Assembly (NCBI GenBank): GCA_031285565.1
Contig: JAITVY010000079.1
Span: 124,001-188,000, forward strand
Direction of reading: 5' to 3'
Length of the DNA stretch: 64,000 nucleotides
Source of the DNA: Tannerella sp.
GTDB taxonomy: Bacteria; Bacteroidota; Bacteroidia; Bacteroidales; Tannerellaceae
Position numbers and translations under genes: made by a program. The notes beneath the pieces are model-generated. The model was not told where the DNA came from. It saw only the letters and a program-made list of their open reading frames with translations, and ran no database searches. This document shows, piece by piece, positions 7,584-16,075 of the stretch. Position 1 is the first letter of the stretch; each line of letters starts with the position of its first letter.

Positions 7584-7638
7584 AAAAACAAATAATTGAA
7601 AATAAAAGATGAAAAACCTTTTCATATTATTTGTTTTT
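7584..7638. repeat. AT-rich hairpin in the 357-base gap 7484-7840
   Basis: AAAAACAAATAAT (7584-7596) is a perfect mirror of ATTATTTGTTTTT (7626-7638), and inside it ATGAAAA (7609-7615) pairs with TTTTCAT (7619-7625). The two stems stack with an asymmetric internal loop. Apart from this, the preceding terminator and a promoter box near 7781, I see no gene in the gap 7484-7840. Confidence 0.55.
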
Positions 7639-7753
7639 GATACTTTTGCCGCATATTAGAGTAGAATCAAGTTTATTGGATATGAATTAGCATTTGCTGT
7701 TAAGCAGTAATAGAAAAGCGAAACTGGCTCAAAATGGCTATTTTTCAATGAAT

Positions 7754-7788
7754 TTTGATAATTATTATGTAAATGTTATGTATATTTG
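7754..7788 (+). promoter_or_regulatory. Candidate promoter for the CD225-type gene
   Basis: TATATTTG (7781-7788) matches TAnnTTTG, with TTTG (7754-7757) 23 bases upstream, slightly longer than the usual spacing. It is 52 bases before the ATG at 7841. Confidence 0.4.
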
Positions 7789-7840
7789 ACAAATGACTAA
7801 AGTATTAGAACAGTTTATAAATTAATAATAATGAAACATT

Positions 7841-8227
7841 ATGAATGATTTTACAAATACACCTCCTTCGGGACAATCCGGATTTAATCAATCTTCTCCG
7901 GTTTATAATCAGACACAGTCACCATACGGACAGACAGGTGTAAACAGACCGCCAAAGCCTGATAATTATCTGGTAATGTCTATTATTGCTACAGTAATAG
8001 GCTTTTGTTCCTGTTTGCCGTTAATATTGGGAATTGTTTCTATCATTTTTTCGACTCAGGTTGATTCCAAATACAATATGGGCGACTATGCAGGTGCGGA
8101 AAGTGCATCTAAAACGGCTCAGATATTGTCTATTATCAGTTTAATACTGGCTATTTTAGGTATTGTGGGTTCTCTTATCTATTACTTAGTTGTAGGTGCA
8201 GCTGCATTTGCAGATTTGGCATTATAA
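7841..8227 (+). CDS. CD225/dispanin-family membrane protein
   Basis: The 128-residue protein has a Gln/Pro/Asn/Tyr-rich cytoplasmic-type N terminus (residues 1-43, ending RPPKPDNYL) followed by two membrane segments at about 46-70 and 92-118. Between them lies STQVDSKYNMGDYAGAESAS, and the segment SCLPLILGIVSIIFSTQV matches the CD225 signature shared with eukaryotic interferon-induced transmembrane proteins. The bacterial relatives have no settled function. It is a single gene with its own promoter and terminator. Confidence 0.75.
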   Translation: MNDFTNTPPSGQSGFNQSSPVYNQTQSPYGQTGVNRPPKPDNYLVMSIIATVIGFCSCLPLILGIVSIIFSTQVDSKYNMGDYAGAESASKTAQILSIISLILAILGIVGSLIYYLVVGAAAFADLAL

Positions 8228-8273
8228 GACGTCGCCTGACATATAAAATAGTATAAATACTTTATTATTTATT

Positions 8274-8306
8274 AGCGGATAGTAATTCTTTTACTATTCG
8301 CTTTTT
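8274..8306 (+). terminator. Terminator after the CD225-type gene
   Basis: AGCGGATAGTA (8274-8284) pairs with TACTATTCGCT (8292-8302) with one G-U pair, followed by a short T run. Confidence 0.8.
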
Positions 8307-8410
8307 ATGCATATAATTAAAGAACAAATCGATCCTTTTTCAGTTTTATAAGAAATGAATTCTGATTGCGAAGTCTTTTTTATTTCGCATTGATTTTCAT
8401 ATTAAGTGTT

Positions 8411-8950
8411 ATGAAACAATATATAGAATTATTTACTTCCTTTTTTAAAATCGGGGCATTTACCCTGGGGGGAGGGTATGTGATGATTCCCTTGATTGAA
8501 AAGGAAGTAGTCGAAAATCGTCATTGGATTGAACCGGATGAATTCTCAGAGATGTTAACCCTGGCGCAGTCAGCTCCGGGGCCTATATCTATCAATGCAG
8601 CTGTATTTGTCGGATATAAAAAAGCCGGGTTTAAAGGTTTGATATTTACTGTTTTAGGGACAGTTCTTCCTTCGTTTGTAATCATTTTGCTAGTCGCATC
8701 TTTCTTTACGGATATTCGTGAAAATGAAATTGTCGAACGTGTTTTTAACGGTATCCGTCCGGCTGTTGTAGCTTTGATTGCTGTTCCGGTAGTTAATATG
8801 TTGAAAAAATCCGGATTTAAATGGGGTATTGTGCTGATTGCACTGGTTTCTGCCATAGCTGTCTGGTGGCTTTCTATTTCACCCGTTATTGTTATTGCCG
8901 TTGCCGGATTAAGTGGGATTATATATCATATATTTATACGCAAAGAATGA
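8411..8950 (+). CDS. Chromate transporter, first half-size subunit
   Basis: The ATG at 8411 gives a 179-residue protein; a longer reading from 8366 would start at TTG and adds nothing family-like. The CHR motifs are clear: FKIGAFTLGGGYVMIPLIEK (about 11-30) and LAQSAPGPISINAAVFVGYK (about 54-73), with five to six membrane segments. Short CHR proteins act as pairs to form an antiparallel transporter for chromate or another anion in the inner membrane. The stop overlaps the next gene's ATG (ATGA), showing coupled translation of the two halves. Confidence 0.85.
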   Translation: MKQYIELFTSFFKIGAFTLGGGYVMIPLIEKEVVENRHWIEPDEFSEMLTLAQSAPGPISINAAVFVGYKKAGFKGLIFTVLGTVLPSFVIILLVASFFTDIRENEIVERVFNGIRPAVVALIAVPVVNMLKKSGFKWGIVLIALVSAIAVWWLSISPVIVIAVAGLSGIIYHIFIRKE

Positions 8951-9483
8951 TGTTGAATATTTATTTACAGCTTTTTATCACCTTTTTTAAGATTGGTCTG
9001 TTCGGGTTTGGCGGCGGATATGCTATGCTCTCTATGATTCAATATGAGGTAGTCGAAGCGCATCAATGGTTGACTATTGGCGAATTTACGGATATTGTTG
9101 CTGTTTCGCAGATGACACCGGGACCTATTAGTATCAATAGTGCTACTTATATTGGTTATACTGTTGCGAATCATGGTTTGTTAGGCTCATTTATTGCCAC
9201 TTTTGCAGTTTGTTTGCCTTCTATCATAATAATGGTAATCATTTGTCGCTTTCTTTCTATTTTAAAGAATAATAAATACCTTACATCTGCTCTTTTATGG
9301 ATGAAACCTGCTGCTATAGGTTTGATTGCTGCTGCTGCACTGATGTTGATAAATAATCAGAATTTTATCGATTATCGCAGTGTATTAATTGCTGTATGTG
9401 TATTTGTTTTTGCTTATCTTTGCAATGTCGGAACAATCCGGTTAATTATAGCTTCCGGACTAGCAGGATATATTCTTTTTTAG
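8947..9483 (+). CDS. Chromate transporter, second half-size subunit
   Basis: The 178-residue protein begins MMLNIYLQLF at the ATG that overlaps the previous stop. It repeats the same CHR motifs: FKIGLFGFGGGYAMLSMIQY and VSQMTPGPISINSATYIGYT, with a hydrophobic C-terminal half. Sequence differs enough from its partner to show an old duplication. The two should form one heteromeric transporter; whether chromate is the natural substrate is unknown. Confidence 0.85.
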   Translation: MMLNIYLQLFITFFKIGLFGFGGGYAMLSMIQYEVVEAHQWLTIGEFTDIVAVSQMTPGPISINSATYIGYTVANHGLLGSFIATFAVCLPSIIIMVIICRFLSILKNNKYLTSALLWMKPAAIGLIAAAALMLINNQNFIDYRSVLIAVCVFVFAYLCNVGTIRLIIASGLAGYILF

Positions 9484-9619
9484 AAAAAAATGATGCTATT
9501 GTGCTAGTATTTTGGCGTTTGATGTGCTAAATGCCGCGTGTTTTGCATGGAATAAATTGTGGTTTTAACTTTATAATAAAAGTGTTCTGTCTTGTAAACA
9601 AAGAAAATTTAATCAGCGA

Positions 9620-10654
9620 ATGTTAACAAAAATATTTAACGAAAAAGAGATCCATAAACTCCAGACATATATAGAAAAAGGAGATAGTTTTGTCATTGTA
9701 ACTCACATATCTCCGGATGGTGATGCTATCGGATCCTCATTAGGATTGTATCATTATCTATCTGTTATAGGAAAAGATAATGTGAGAATTATTGTGCCGA
9801 ATGCTTTTCCTGCATTTTTGAAATGGATGCCCGGAGCGAAAGATATTATGATTTACGAAAACCAGGAGGAGCAACAATATGCCGAACGTCTGATACAGGA
9901 AGCGGATGTTATTTTTTGCCTTGATTTTAATGAGTTAAAACGAATTGGAAAATTAGCATCGTTGGTTGAAGCAGCGGATGGTCGTAAGATAATGATTGAC
10001 CATCATCTGAACCCGGGCGATTTTGCTAAGTTGGTAATCTCTTATCCCGAAATGTCGTCTACTTGCGAAATGGTATTCCGGTTGATCTGTGCATTGAAAG
10101 GGTTTGATGATATCAATAAAGAAAGCGCACAATGTATTTATACCGGAATGATGACGGATACCGGAGGATTTACCTATCAATCGAATGACCCGGCGCTTTA
10201 TCTGATAATAATGGAACTTCTGAAAAAAGGGATTGATAAAGATGCGATCTACCGAAAAGTATATCAGGTATATTCCGAATCCAGATTACGCCTGATGGGG
10301 TATACGATGCATGAAAAAATGAATATATATCCGGATGAAAAAGCGGCATTGATCACACTGTCTGTGGATGAATTAAAACGTTTTCATTATGTACAGGGTG
10401 ACACCGAAGGCTTTGTAAATATGCCCTTGAGTATCGAAGGCATTGAGTTTGTCGTATTTATACGTGAAGATCCGGATTATATAAAAGTATCTTTACGATC
10501 AGTAGGCGATTTTCCGTGCAATACGTTTGCAACTACTTATTTTAATGGAGGAGGCCATAAAAATGCTTCCGGAGGTGAATTCTTCGGAACTTTAAATGAG
10601 GCTAAAAGTGTTTTTGAAAAGGGAGTCAAAGATTTGAATCCTAATCAGTATTAA
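9620..10654 (+). CDS. nrnA: DHH/DHHA1 phosphoesterase, NrnA type
   Basis: The 344-residue protein carries the DHH-family motifs: HISPDGDAIGSS (29-40), LDFNELKRIG (101-110), MIDHHLNPG with the DHH triad (residues 127-129), and a later MMTDTGGF. The C-terminal DHHA1 substrate loop GGGHKNASGG is also present (about 311-320). NrnA homologues are cytoplasmic, manganese-dependent, and degrade short oligoribonucleotides and 3'-phosphoadenosine 5'-phosphate. It converges with the lipoprotein gene downstream, overlapping by four bases. Confidence 0.88.
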   Translation: MLTKIFNEKEIHKLQTYIEKGDSFVIVTHISPDGDAIGSSLGLYHYLSVIGKDNVRIIVPNAFPAFLKWMPGAKDIMIYENQEEQQYAERLIQEADVIFCLDFNELKRIGKLASLVEAADGRKIMIDHHLNPGDFAKLVISYPEMSSTCEMVFRLICALKGFDDINKESAQCIYTGMMTDTGGFTYQSNDPALYLIIMELLKKGIDKDAIYRKVYQVYSESRLRLMGYTMHEKMNIYPDEKAALITLSVDELKRFHYVQGDTEGFVNMPLSIEGIEFVVFIREDPDYIKVSLRSVGDFPCNTFATTYFNGGGHKNASGGEFFGTLNEAKSVFEKGVKDLNPNQY

Positions 10655-11244
10655 TAAAACTGGTATCTGACTTTATCGTAATAGAGGGGAGCACCGTAAT
10701 TGCCATTTGTCTGGTAGCCACTTCCTTCTTCAAATGGAACAATTAGTTTTACAACAGCATTTTCGCCCACATATTCTAATATGGATTCAATACCTTTACT
10801 TAAATAATAGAATTCAGGGGTTGTAGTATTGTAGTATGAATAAAGGGTAGAACTTTGACTTATTACATCGGATGCATATCCATAAGTGAATTCAATAGGA
10901 CTATTACTATTTGTGAAAAGAGAAAATGCTCCGGTATCAGTATCAAAAATATATTCTCCACTACAACGCATCAATATTTTAGTCTTACCTTGGATAGCTC
11001 TGTTCCCGTTTCCTGAATCAACTATATTCAAATAAACCCCATTATCAAGTAATAAAAATTGGTTTTCTTCAAAAATACTGTCAGTCGGCCATTTATGTAG
11101 TACCTCGACATTTCTTGCTGAAATAAATTTATTAATTGCTTTTTTCTGCGCTTTTTTCATATCAGCATATGTCTTGTTATTATTGCAGGAAGAAAAAATA
11201 ACTACGCCAGCTAAAAGCATTAAGATACCTATTTTTATTTTCAT
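10651..11244 (-). CDS. DUF4827-like lipoprotein
   Basis: The 197-residue protein has a lipoprotein signal (LMLLAGVVIFSSC, lipidated Cys at 20). The mature part starts with TYADMKKAQKKAINKFISAR and has a C-terminal part with SSTLYSYYNTT, IESILEYVGENAVVKLIVPF and GNYGAPLYYDKVRYQFY, which resembles an FKBP-like fold with the active site lost. This fits the Bacteroidales DUF4827 family, often next to glmM as here (divergent, 222 bases apart). Its job in the envelope is unknown. Confidence 0.65.
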   Translation of the reverse strand: MKIKIGILMLLAGVVIFSSCNNNKTYADMKKAQKKAINKFISARNVEVLHKWPTDSIFEENQFLLLDNGVYLNIVDSGNGNRAIQGKTKILMRCSGEYIFDTDTGAFSLFTNSNSPIEFTYGYASDVISQSSTLYSYYNTTTPEFYYLSKGIESILEYVGENAVVKLIVPFEEGSGYQTNGNYGAPLYYDKVRYQFY

Positions 11245-11412
11245 ATGATAATAATTAATTTATTGCACTAAGGTCGTATGAGTGCTTTATTTCATAAACC
11301 TATTTGTCTGTAAAAACTCGTGCAAATGTAGACAATATTCGTTATTAATATTTTGAATAATCAATTTTTAACTAATAATCCTCTCTACGCTGAATAATTC
11401 TCAATATCCGGA

Positions 11413-11443
11413 TTGTTTTTGCCCACAAAGATAATTATATTTG
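11413..11443 (+). promoter_or_regulatory. Promoter of glmM
   Basis: TTG at 11413-11415 and TATATTTG at 11436-11443 are 20 bases apart, the standard Bacteroidetes spacing. The ATG follows 23 bases later. Confidence 0.65.
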
Positions 11444-11466
11444 CATCTTAATAAAAAAGAACTCTT

Positions 11467-12855
11467 ATGACACTGATAAAATCGATTTCAGGTATCCGTG
11501 GTACTATTGGTGGGAAACCGGATGACGGACTAAGTCCATTAGCTATTGTGAAGTTTGTGGCGGCATATGCTACATTTATACGTAAAAATGCGAAAGCTAC
11601 AACGAATCGTATTGTGGTTGGTCGCGATGCACGAATGTCAGGCGAAATGATGAAATCTGTCGTGATAGGAACGCTTACCGGTATGGGATTTGACGTTGTG
11701 GATATTGGTATGGCTACCACTCCTACAACTGAACTAGCCGTAGGCATGGAAAAAGCCTGTGGAGGACTTATTTTAACGGCAAGTCATAATCCGAAGCAAT
11801 GGAATGCTTTAAAATTGTTGAATGAATATGGTGAATTTCTGAATGCTGCGGAAGGCGCTGAAGTATTGGCGTTGGCAGAGTCAGAAGATTTTTCATTCGC
11901 TGATGTGGATTCATTAGGCAAGGTAATTGTAGATTCTAGATATAAAGAACGTCATATAGAGAGTGTTCTGGAATTGGAAATGGTTGATGTGGATGCGATT
12001 AGGGCTGCGAATTTCCGTATAGCTATTGATGCTGTTAATTCAGTCGGAGGGATTGTGCTACCGGATTTATTGTATGCTTTGGGTGTCAAGGAGATATTTA
12101 AATTGCACTGCAATCCGCATGGAAATTTTTCACACAATCCGGAGCCGCTACCTGAACATCTGACCGAAATATCTGCTTTGATGAAACAAGCTAAAGCAGA
12201 TGTAGGGTTCGTTGTTGATCCTGATGTAGATCGTTTAGCCATCATTTGCGAAAATGGTGAAATGTTTGGTGAAGAATATACATTGGTGGCGGTAAGTGAT
12301 TACATCTTAAGTCATACATCCGGAAATACGGTAAGCAACCTGAGTTCGAGCCGGGCATTACGCGATGTGACACAGAAATATGGTGGTCGATACTACGCAG
12401 CTGCTGTAGGTGAAGTGAATGTCGTAGCTAAAATGAAAGAAGTCAATGCTGTAATCGGAGGTGAAGGAAATGGCGGAATCATATATCCGGCCAGCCATTA
12501 CGGACGGGATGCCTTGGTGGGTATAGCATTGTTTTTAACACATCTGGCAAAGAAGAAGATGAAGGTAAGTGAATTACGGGCTACATATCCGTCTTATTTT
12601 ATTTCAAAGCAGAAAGTGGAGTTAACACCGGATATTGATGTCGATGCAATCTTAGAAAAAGTAAAGGAAAAATTTGCAGCTTACGATATTACAGATATTG
12701 ATGGAGTAAAGATTGATTTCCCGGATAAGTGGGTGCATTTGCGGAAAAGTAATACGGAGCCGATCATCCGTATTTATTCCGAAGCGCAGACTATGGATGA
12801 AGCTGAACGTCTGGGAGGTGAACTTATCGATATTATTCGTTTGTTTAGTAAATAA
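11467..12855 (+). CDS. glmM: Phosphoglucosamine mutase (alpha-D-phosphohexomutase)
   Basis: The 462-residue protein has the four hallmark sites of the phosphohexomutase superfamily: the phosphoserine loop TASHNPKQWN (Ser106), the metal loop DPDVDR (251-256), the sugar loop GGEGNGG (331-337) and the phosphate loop RKSNTEPIIRIYSEA near the C terminus. It interconverts glucosamine-6-phosphate and glucosamine-1-phosphate for UDP-GlcNAc, hence peptidoglycan and LPS. A phosphomannomutase role cannot be ruled out, but the GEGNGG loop and the neighbourhood favour GlmM. Confidence 0.85.
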   Translation: MTLIKSISGIRGTIGGKPDDGLSPLAIVKFVAAYATFIRKNAKATTNRIVVGRDARMSGEMMKSVVIGTLTGMGFDVVDIGMATTPTTELAVGMEKACGGLILTASHNPKQWNALKLLNEYGEFLNAAEGAEVLALAESEDFSFADVDSLGKVIVDSRYKERHIESVLELEMVDVDAIRAANFRIAIDAVNSVGGIVLPDLLYALGVKEIFKLHCNPHGNFSHNPEPLPEHLTEISALMKQAKADVGFVVDPDVDRLAIICENGEMFGEEYTLVAVSDYILSHTSGNTVSNLSSSRALRDVTQKYGGRYYAAAVGEVNVVAKMKEVNAVIGGEGNGGIIYPASHYGRDALVGIALFLTHLAKKKMKVSELRATYPSYFISKQKVELTPDIDVDAILEKVKEKFAAYDITDIDGVKIDFPDKWVHLRKSNTEPIIRIYSEAQTMDEAERLGGELIDIIRLFSK

Positions 12856-12871
12856 TATAAATCAGGAGTAA

Positions 12872-12984
12872 AGTAGTCAATGAGTCATTAGTCGCATTGC
12901 TCCTTAGGAGTCAAAGTAGAAACATCGGCAGATAATGCAATCGGGTTTTTGAACTCTTTTTTACTACTTGACTTCTTGACTACT
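12872..12984. repeat. Dispersed small repeat, copy A (AGTAGTCAA ... TTGACTACT)
   Basis: Between glmM and the methyltransferase gene, AGTAGTCAA (12872-12880) faces the run ACTACTTGACTTCTTGACTA near 12963-12984, which itself repeats TTGAC at 8-base spacing. The mirror arrangement recurs at 24792-24884, and related half-copies lie at 32713-32727 and 32995-33016. All copies are intergenic. It looks like a mobile or amplified non-coding repeat. Confidence 0.45.
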
Positions 12985-13017
12985 AACAAAGTGGATACTC
13001 CTTTGACTTCTATATTC

Positions 13018-13566
13018 ATGCGTAAATTAAAAATAACCGAATTAAACCGGCTGACTTCCGACGAATACAAAGTAAGTTCAAAAATGCCTCTGACGATTGT
13101 ACTCGACCATGTACGAAGTTTGAACAATGTCGGTTCGGTTTTTCGTACGGCAGATGCTTTCCGTCTGGAATCAGTTTATTTATGTGGTATTACAGCTACT
13201 CCTCCGCATCCGGAAATACATAAAACGGCTTTAGGTGCCGAAGACACTGTTGACTGGCATTATTATGAAAATACGGTTGATGCAGTTAATACCTTGAAAG
13301 AACAAGGTTATATATTATGTGCTATAGAACAGACGGAGGGAAGTGTTTTATTGAATGAATTAAAATTGGATGCAGATAAAAAATATGTGCTTATTTTGGG
13401 ACATGAAGTAAAAGGCGTACAACAAGAAATTGTTGATCAATGCGATTTTTGTGTTGAAATACCACAGTATGGAACAAAACATTCTTTAAATGTGTCGGTA
13501 GCAGCCGGCATAGTGATATGGGATTTTTTTAAGCAACTATCAGATTTGTCCGTTTTCGACCAATAA
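13018..13566 (+). CDS. SpoU/TrmH-family RNA 2'-O-methyltransferase
   Basis: The ATG at 13018 gives 182 residues, the normal size of a minimal SpoU enzyme; an earlier in-frame ATG at 12949 would run through the intergenic repeat and is rejected. The three knot motifs are present: LNNVGSVFRTADAF, VLILGHEVKGV and IPQYGTKHSLNVSVAAGI. It would use S-adenosylmethionine to methylate a ribose in tRNA or rRNA; the target base is not clear. It converges with the DUF4294 gene, overlapping it by 27 bases. Confidence 0.88.
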   Translation: MRKLKITELNRLTSDEYKVSSKMPLTIVLDHVRSLNNVGSVFRTADAFRLESVYLCGITATPPHPEIHKTALGAEDTVDWHYYENTVDAVNTLKEQGYILCAIEQTEGSVLLNELKLDADKKYVLILGHEVKGVQQEIVDQCDFCVEIPQYGTKHSLNVSVAAGIVIWDFFKQLSDLSVFDQ

Positions 13567-14157
13567 AACGACGCGTTCAGTCATAGCATCTTTGCCTTTA
13601 GGGTCGTATTCACTTTTCAGGCTGGCTCCGAGAATACCTGCAAACAGATTCCAGAATCCGGCACGGAATCTGCCTAAAAAAGCAGAGACCAGATTATAAC
13701 TGGATTGGTTACATTCGCGATCTACTAATTTAATTAAGAGTTTTCCCTGGGATAAACTCATTTTTTTGAGTTCAGGTTTATATTGTTGAAACAACTCTTT
13801 CTCCATCCGTTTCAGGTGAGCTTCACGCGATTTGTCGTCGGGAAGCGTTTCTATATATTCGTATGTTTCAATCAGTGTATTATAAATAAGTTTTGCATAT
13901 GGTAATGTTCTCTTTACGTCGCGCACTAACTTATTATATTTCTGTTGTTCTTTTTTATTTTTGAATTTGATATCGGGAAAAACATATACAACGGGCAAAT
14001 GTACAATCGGAACCGTATCATTCCCTTCTAAATAGGCACGTTGATGCCCATCGGGAACTACCATTTTGATTGGAGGCTTTTTTTGTGGGACTTGTGAAAT
14101 TCCCGTATTGCTAATCAAAAGGATTAAGGAACATAAGATTATCCAATACCGCTTCAT
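13540..14157 (-). CDS. DUF4294 exported protein
   Basis: The 205-residue protein has a signal peptide (MKRYWIILCSLILLISNTGISQ) and a domain characteristic of Bacteroidetes: DTVPIVHLPVVYVFPDIKFK, then KEQQKYNKLVRDVKRTLPYAKLI, ELKKMSLSQGKLLIKLVDREC and FLGRFRAGFWNLFAGILGASLKSEYDP. This matches DUF4294, a conserved secreted family with no known function. It lies upstream of, and on the same strand as, the gene ends of the cyclophilin cluster. Confidence 0.85.
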   Translation of the reverse strand: MKRYWIILCSLILLISNTGISQVPQKKPPIKMVVPDGHQRAYLEGNDTVPIVHLPVVYVFPDIKFKNKKEQQKYNKLVRDVKRTLPYAKLIYNTLIETYEYIETLPDDKSREAHLKRMEKELFQQYKPELKKMSLSQGKLLIKLVDRECNQSSYNLVSAFLGRFRAGFWNLFAGILGASLKSEYDPKGKDAMTERVVLLVENGQI

Positions 14158-14207
14158 TATTTACTTTTCTATCATCTATTTAGAAGCTGTTTTGAGCTTT
14201 TTCGCAA

Positions 14208-14888
14208 TTATTTATCAACTATTTTCATGGACTTGATTTTGATGTTTTTCAACGGACGATCATTAATATCTGTTTGTACAAACTGAATCTTGTCCACTAC
14301 TTTCATTCCGTTTACCACTTCACCGAATACAGTATACGCCCCGTCCAAATGAGGTGATCCGCCTTGTATCATGTAGGCTTCGCGCTGTTCAGCAGTCAAT
14401 TGGATATTCTTTTCTTTTTCCATCTTATCCAGCTCCATTTCCGTAAAATGCTTTCCGGTTACAATATAAAATTGTGACGCAGAAGACGCTTTCTCCGGGT
14501 TCAGATCATCGCCTGTACGGGCAGCACATAACTGGCCTCGCTTGTGGAAATATTTCGGATATACGAATTCCGCCGGAATCGTATACTCTAAATCTCCATC
14601 TCCTAATTTAACTTCAGGAGGGGCATCTTTCGATGTTATGTCTCCCCCCTGTATCATAAATTGTTTAATGACCCGATGAAAAAGCAAGCCATTGTACTGG
14701 CCTTCGTTTACTAATTTAAGGAAATTGTCCCGGTGTAATGGTGTATCATTATATAATTTCACCTTTATTTTTCCCATATCTGTGTCAATCACCACCATTT
14801 TTTCTTTTTCCTGAGCATAACTGTTGAAACTAAAAGAAAGCAGTAAATAACTACAGATAAAGCAAACGACTTTTTTTATCTTAATCAT
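14208..14888 (-). CDS. Cyclophilin-type peptidyl-prolyl isomerase, exported
   Basis: The first true ATG is at 14888 (the upstream in-frame codon at 14897 is TTG), giving 226 residues with the signal peptide MIKIKKVVCFICSYLLLSFSFNSYAQ. The cyclophilin core shows DTDMGKIKVKLYNDTPLHRD, FHRVIKQFMIQGGD, RGQLCAARTGDD.NPEKASSASQFYIV and DGAYTVFGEVVNGM. An insert in the middle (about residues 145-170) is rich in Glu and Lys. It should speed folding of periplasmic proteins at prolines. Confidence 0.9.
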   Translation of the reverse strand: MIKIKKVVCFICSYLLLSFSFNSYAQEKEKMVVIDTDMGKIKVKLYNDTPLHRDNFLKLVNEGQYNGLLFHRVIKQFMIQGGDITSKDAPPEVKLGDGDLEYTIPAEFVYPKYFHKRGQLCAARTGDDLNPEKASSASQFYIVTGKHFTEMELDKMEKEKNIQLTAEQREAYMIQGGSPHLDGAYTVFGEVVNGMKVVDKIQFVQTDINDRPLKNIKIKSMKIVDK

Positions 14889-14951
14889 TATTGTCAATTT
14901 ATTAAACGAATTAGCAATCTGTTTTGTTGTCTCAAAAAAACAGACTGATTG

Positions 14952-15854
14952 TTAAAATAACTTTTCAGGATATTCTCCGGCATTTATTAACGCCTGGATT
15001 TTGTCGACTACATTTTGTCGATCATCGGCATAGGTTACACCAAACCATTTGGAGGTTGTATCCAGTACTTTTACACTGGCGGTTCCTTTTGTTGTCAACT
15101 CGTTAACCATTAAAGGTATAAAGTATTCACTTTTCAGGTTGTCAATATTTTCACGAAGGAAATCTTTAAAATAGTCTTCCGAATAAGCAAAATAATCAGG
15201 TGTAAAGCCCCACATGTTCATAGATACAGGGGTGTTTTCCTCTAAAATGATTGTTTTGCCATTTTCGTCAGTAAACTGAATCTCTCCGTTAATCCGTTCG
15301 ATAGCAGTACGTTCTACAACACCGGTTAGATAGCCTTCATCGTTTGTTTCGCATACACCACGGGCAACGGATCCGCTTTCACTCAAAGTGTTACCTACGC
15401 GAAATCCTACCATGCAATATTCATTTGTTTTACCGGAAAGTTCCGTTAGTTTTTTTCCGAGTGTCTCATAACTGTTCCGGCCATAAAAATCGTCGGCATT
15501 AATTACGGCAAAAGGTTCCTTAATCACATCTTTACCCATTAATACCGCATGATTGGTGCCCCAGGGTTTGGTACGTTCGGGAGGACATGTAAATCCTTCG
15601 GGTAAATCGTTTATTGACTGAAAAACAACTTCTACGGGTATATGATTCTCATATTTACTCAAAATTTTAGTACGGAAGTCATCTTCAAAATCTTTCCGGA
15701 TAACAAAAACGACCTTTCCGAATCCACTTCGGATTGCATCAAAAATGGAATAATCCATGATTGTTTCACCGTTTGGGCCTAGTCCGTCCAATTGTTTCAA
15801 GCCTCCGTAACGACTTCCCATTCCAGCTGCAAGCACGAATAATGTAGGTTTCAT
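14952..15854 (-). CDS. Sugar-phosphate nucleotidyltransferase
   Basis: The 300-residue protein begins MKPTLFVLAAGMGSRYGGLKQ, the glycine-rich nucleotide-binding loop and Arg/Lys of the nucleotidyltransferase (GT-A) fold. Further sites are HAVLMGKDVIKEPFAVINADDFYG (the metal-binding Asp pair) and EMVGFRVG-like strands ending with MWGFTPDYF. It would join a sugar-1-phosphate to an NTP in the cytoplasm. The sugar is unknown. It is divergent from paaK and upstream of the cyclophilin gene. Confidence 0.8.
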   Translation of the reverse strand: MKPTLFVLAAGMGSRYGGLKQLDGLGPNGETIMDYSIFDAIRSGFGKVVFVIRKDFEDDFRTKILSKYENHIPVEVVFQSINDLPEGFTCPPERTKPWGTNHAVLMGKDVIKEPFAVINADDFYGRNSYETLGKKLTELSGKTNEYCMVGFRVGNTLSESGSVARGVCETNDEGYLTGVVERTAIERINGEIQFTDENGKTIILEENTPVSMNMWGFTPDYFAYSEDYFKDFLRENIDNLKSEYFIPLMVNELTTKGTASVKVLDTTSKWFGVTYADDRQNVVDKIQALINAGEYPEKLF

Positions 15855-16016
15855 ATATATCAGTATTTTTAATTAGTATAATTATGGGCAAATATACGAT
15901 TTTTGTATAAGAATTTGTTCTGATTGCTGTGATTTTTAGAAGCTGTTTCGAATAAAAGTAATCTGTGGTTGGAAAATAATTAAGAAACGAATTCGATAGA
16001 AAGTAAGAGAAATGTG

Positions 16017-16024
16017 TATATTTG
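16017..16024 (+). promoter_or_regulatory. -7 box upstream of the CoA ligase gene
   Basis: TATATTTG matches TAnnTTTG and is 51 bases before the ATG at 16076. A -33 TTG at the right spacing is not evident. Confidence 0.45.
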
Positions 16025-16075
16025 CATCAGAGTAGGGTTACACAAAACGACTAACGAAATTAAAAACTATAAATT

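Noticed and set aside
13018..13566. Start of the methyltransferase at the upstream ATG 12949
   Set aside because: The extra 23 residues run through a dispersed repeat and are not found in minimal SpoU enzymes.
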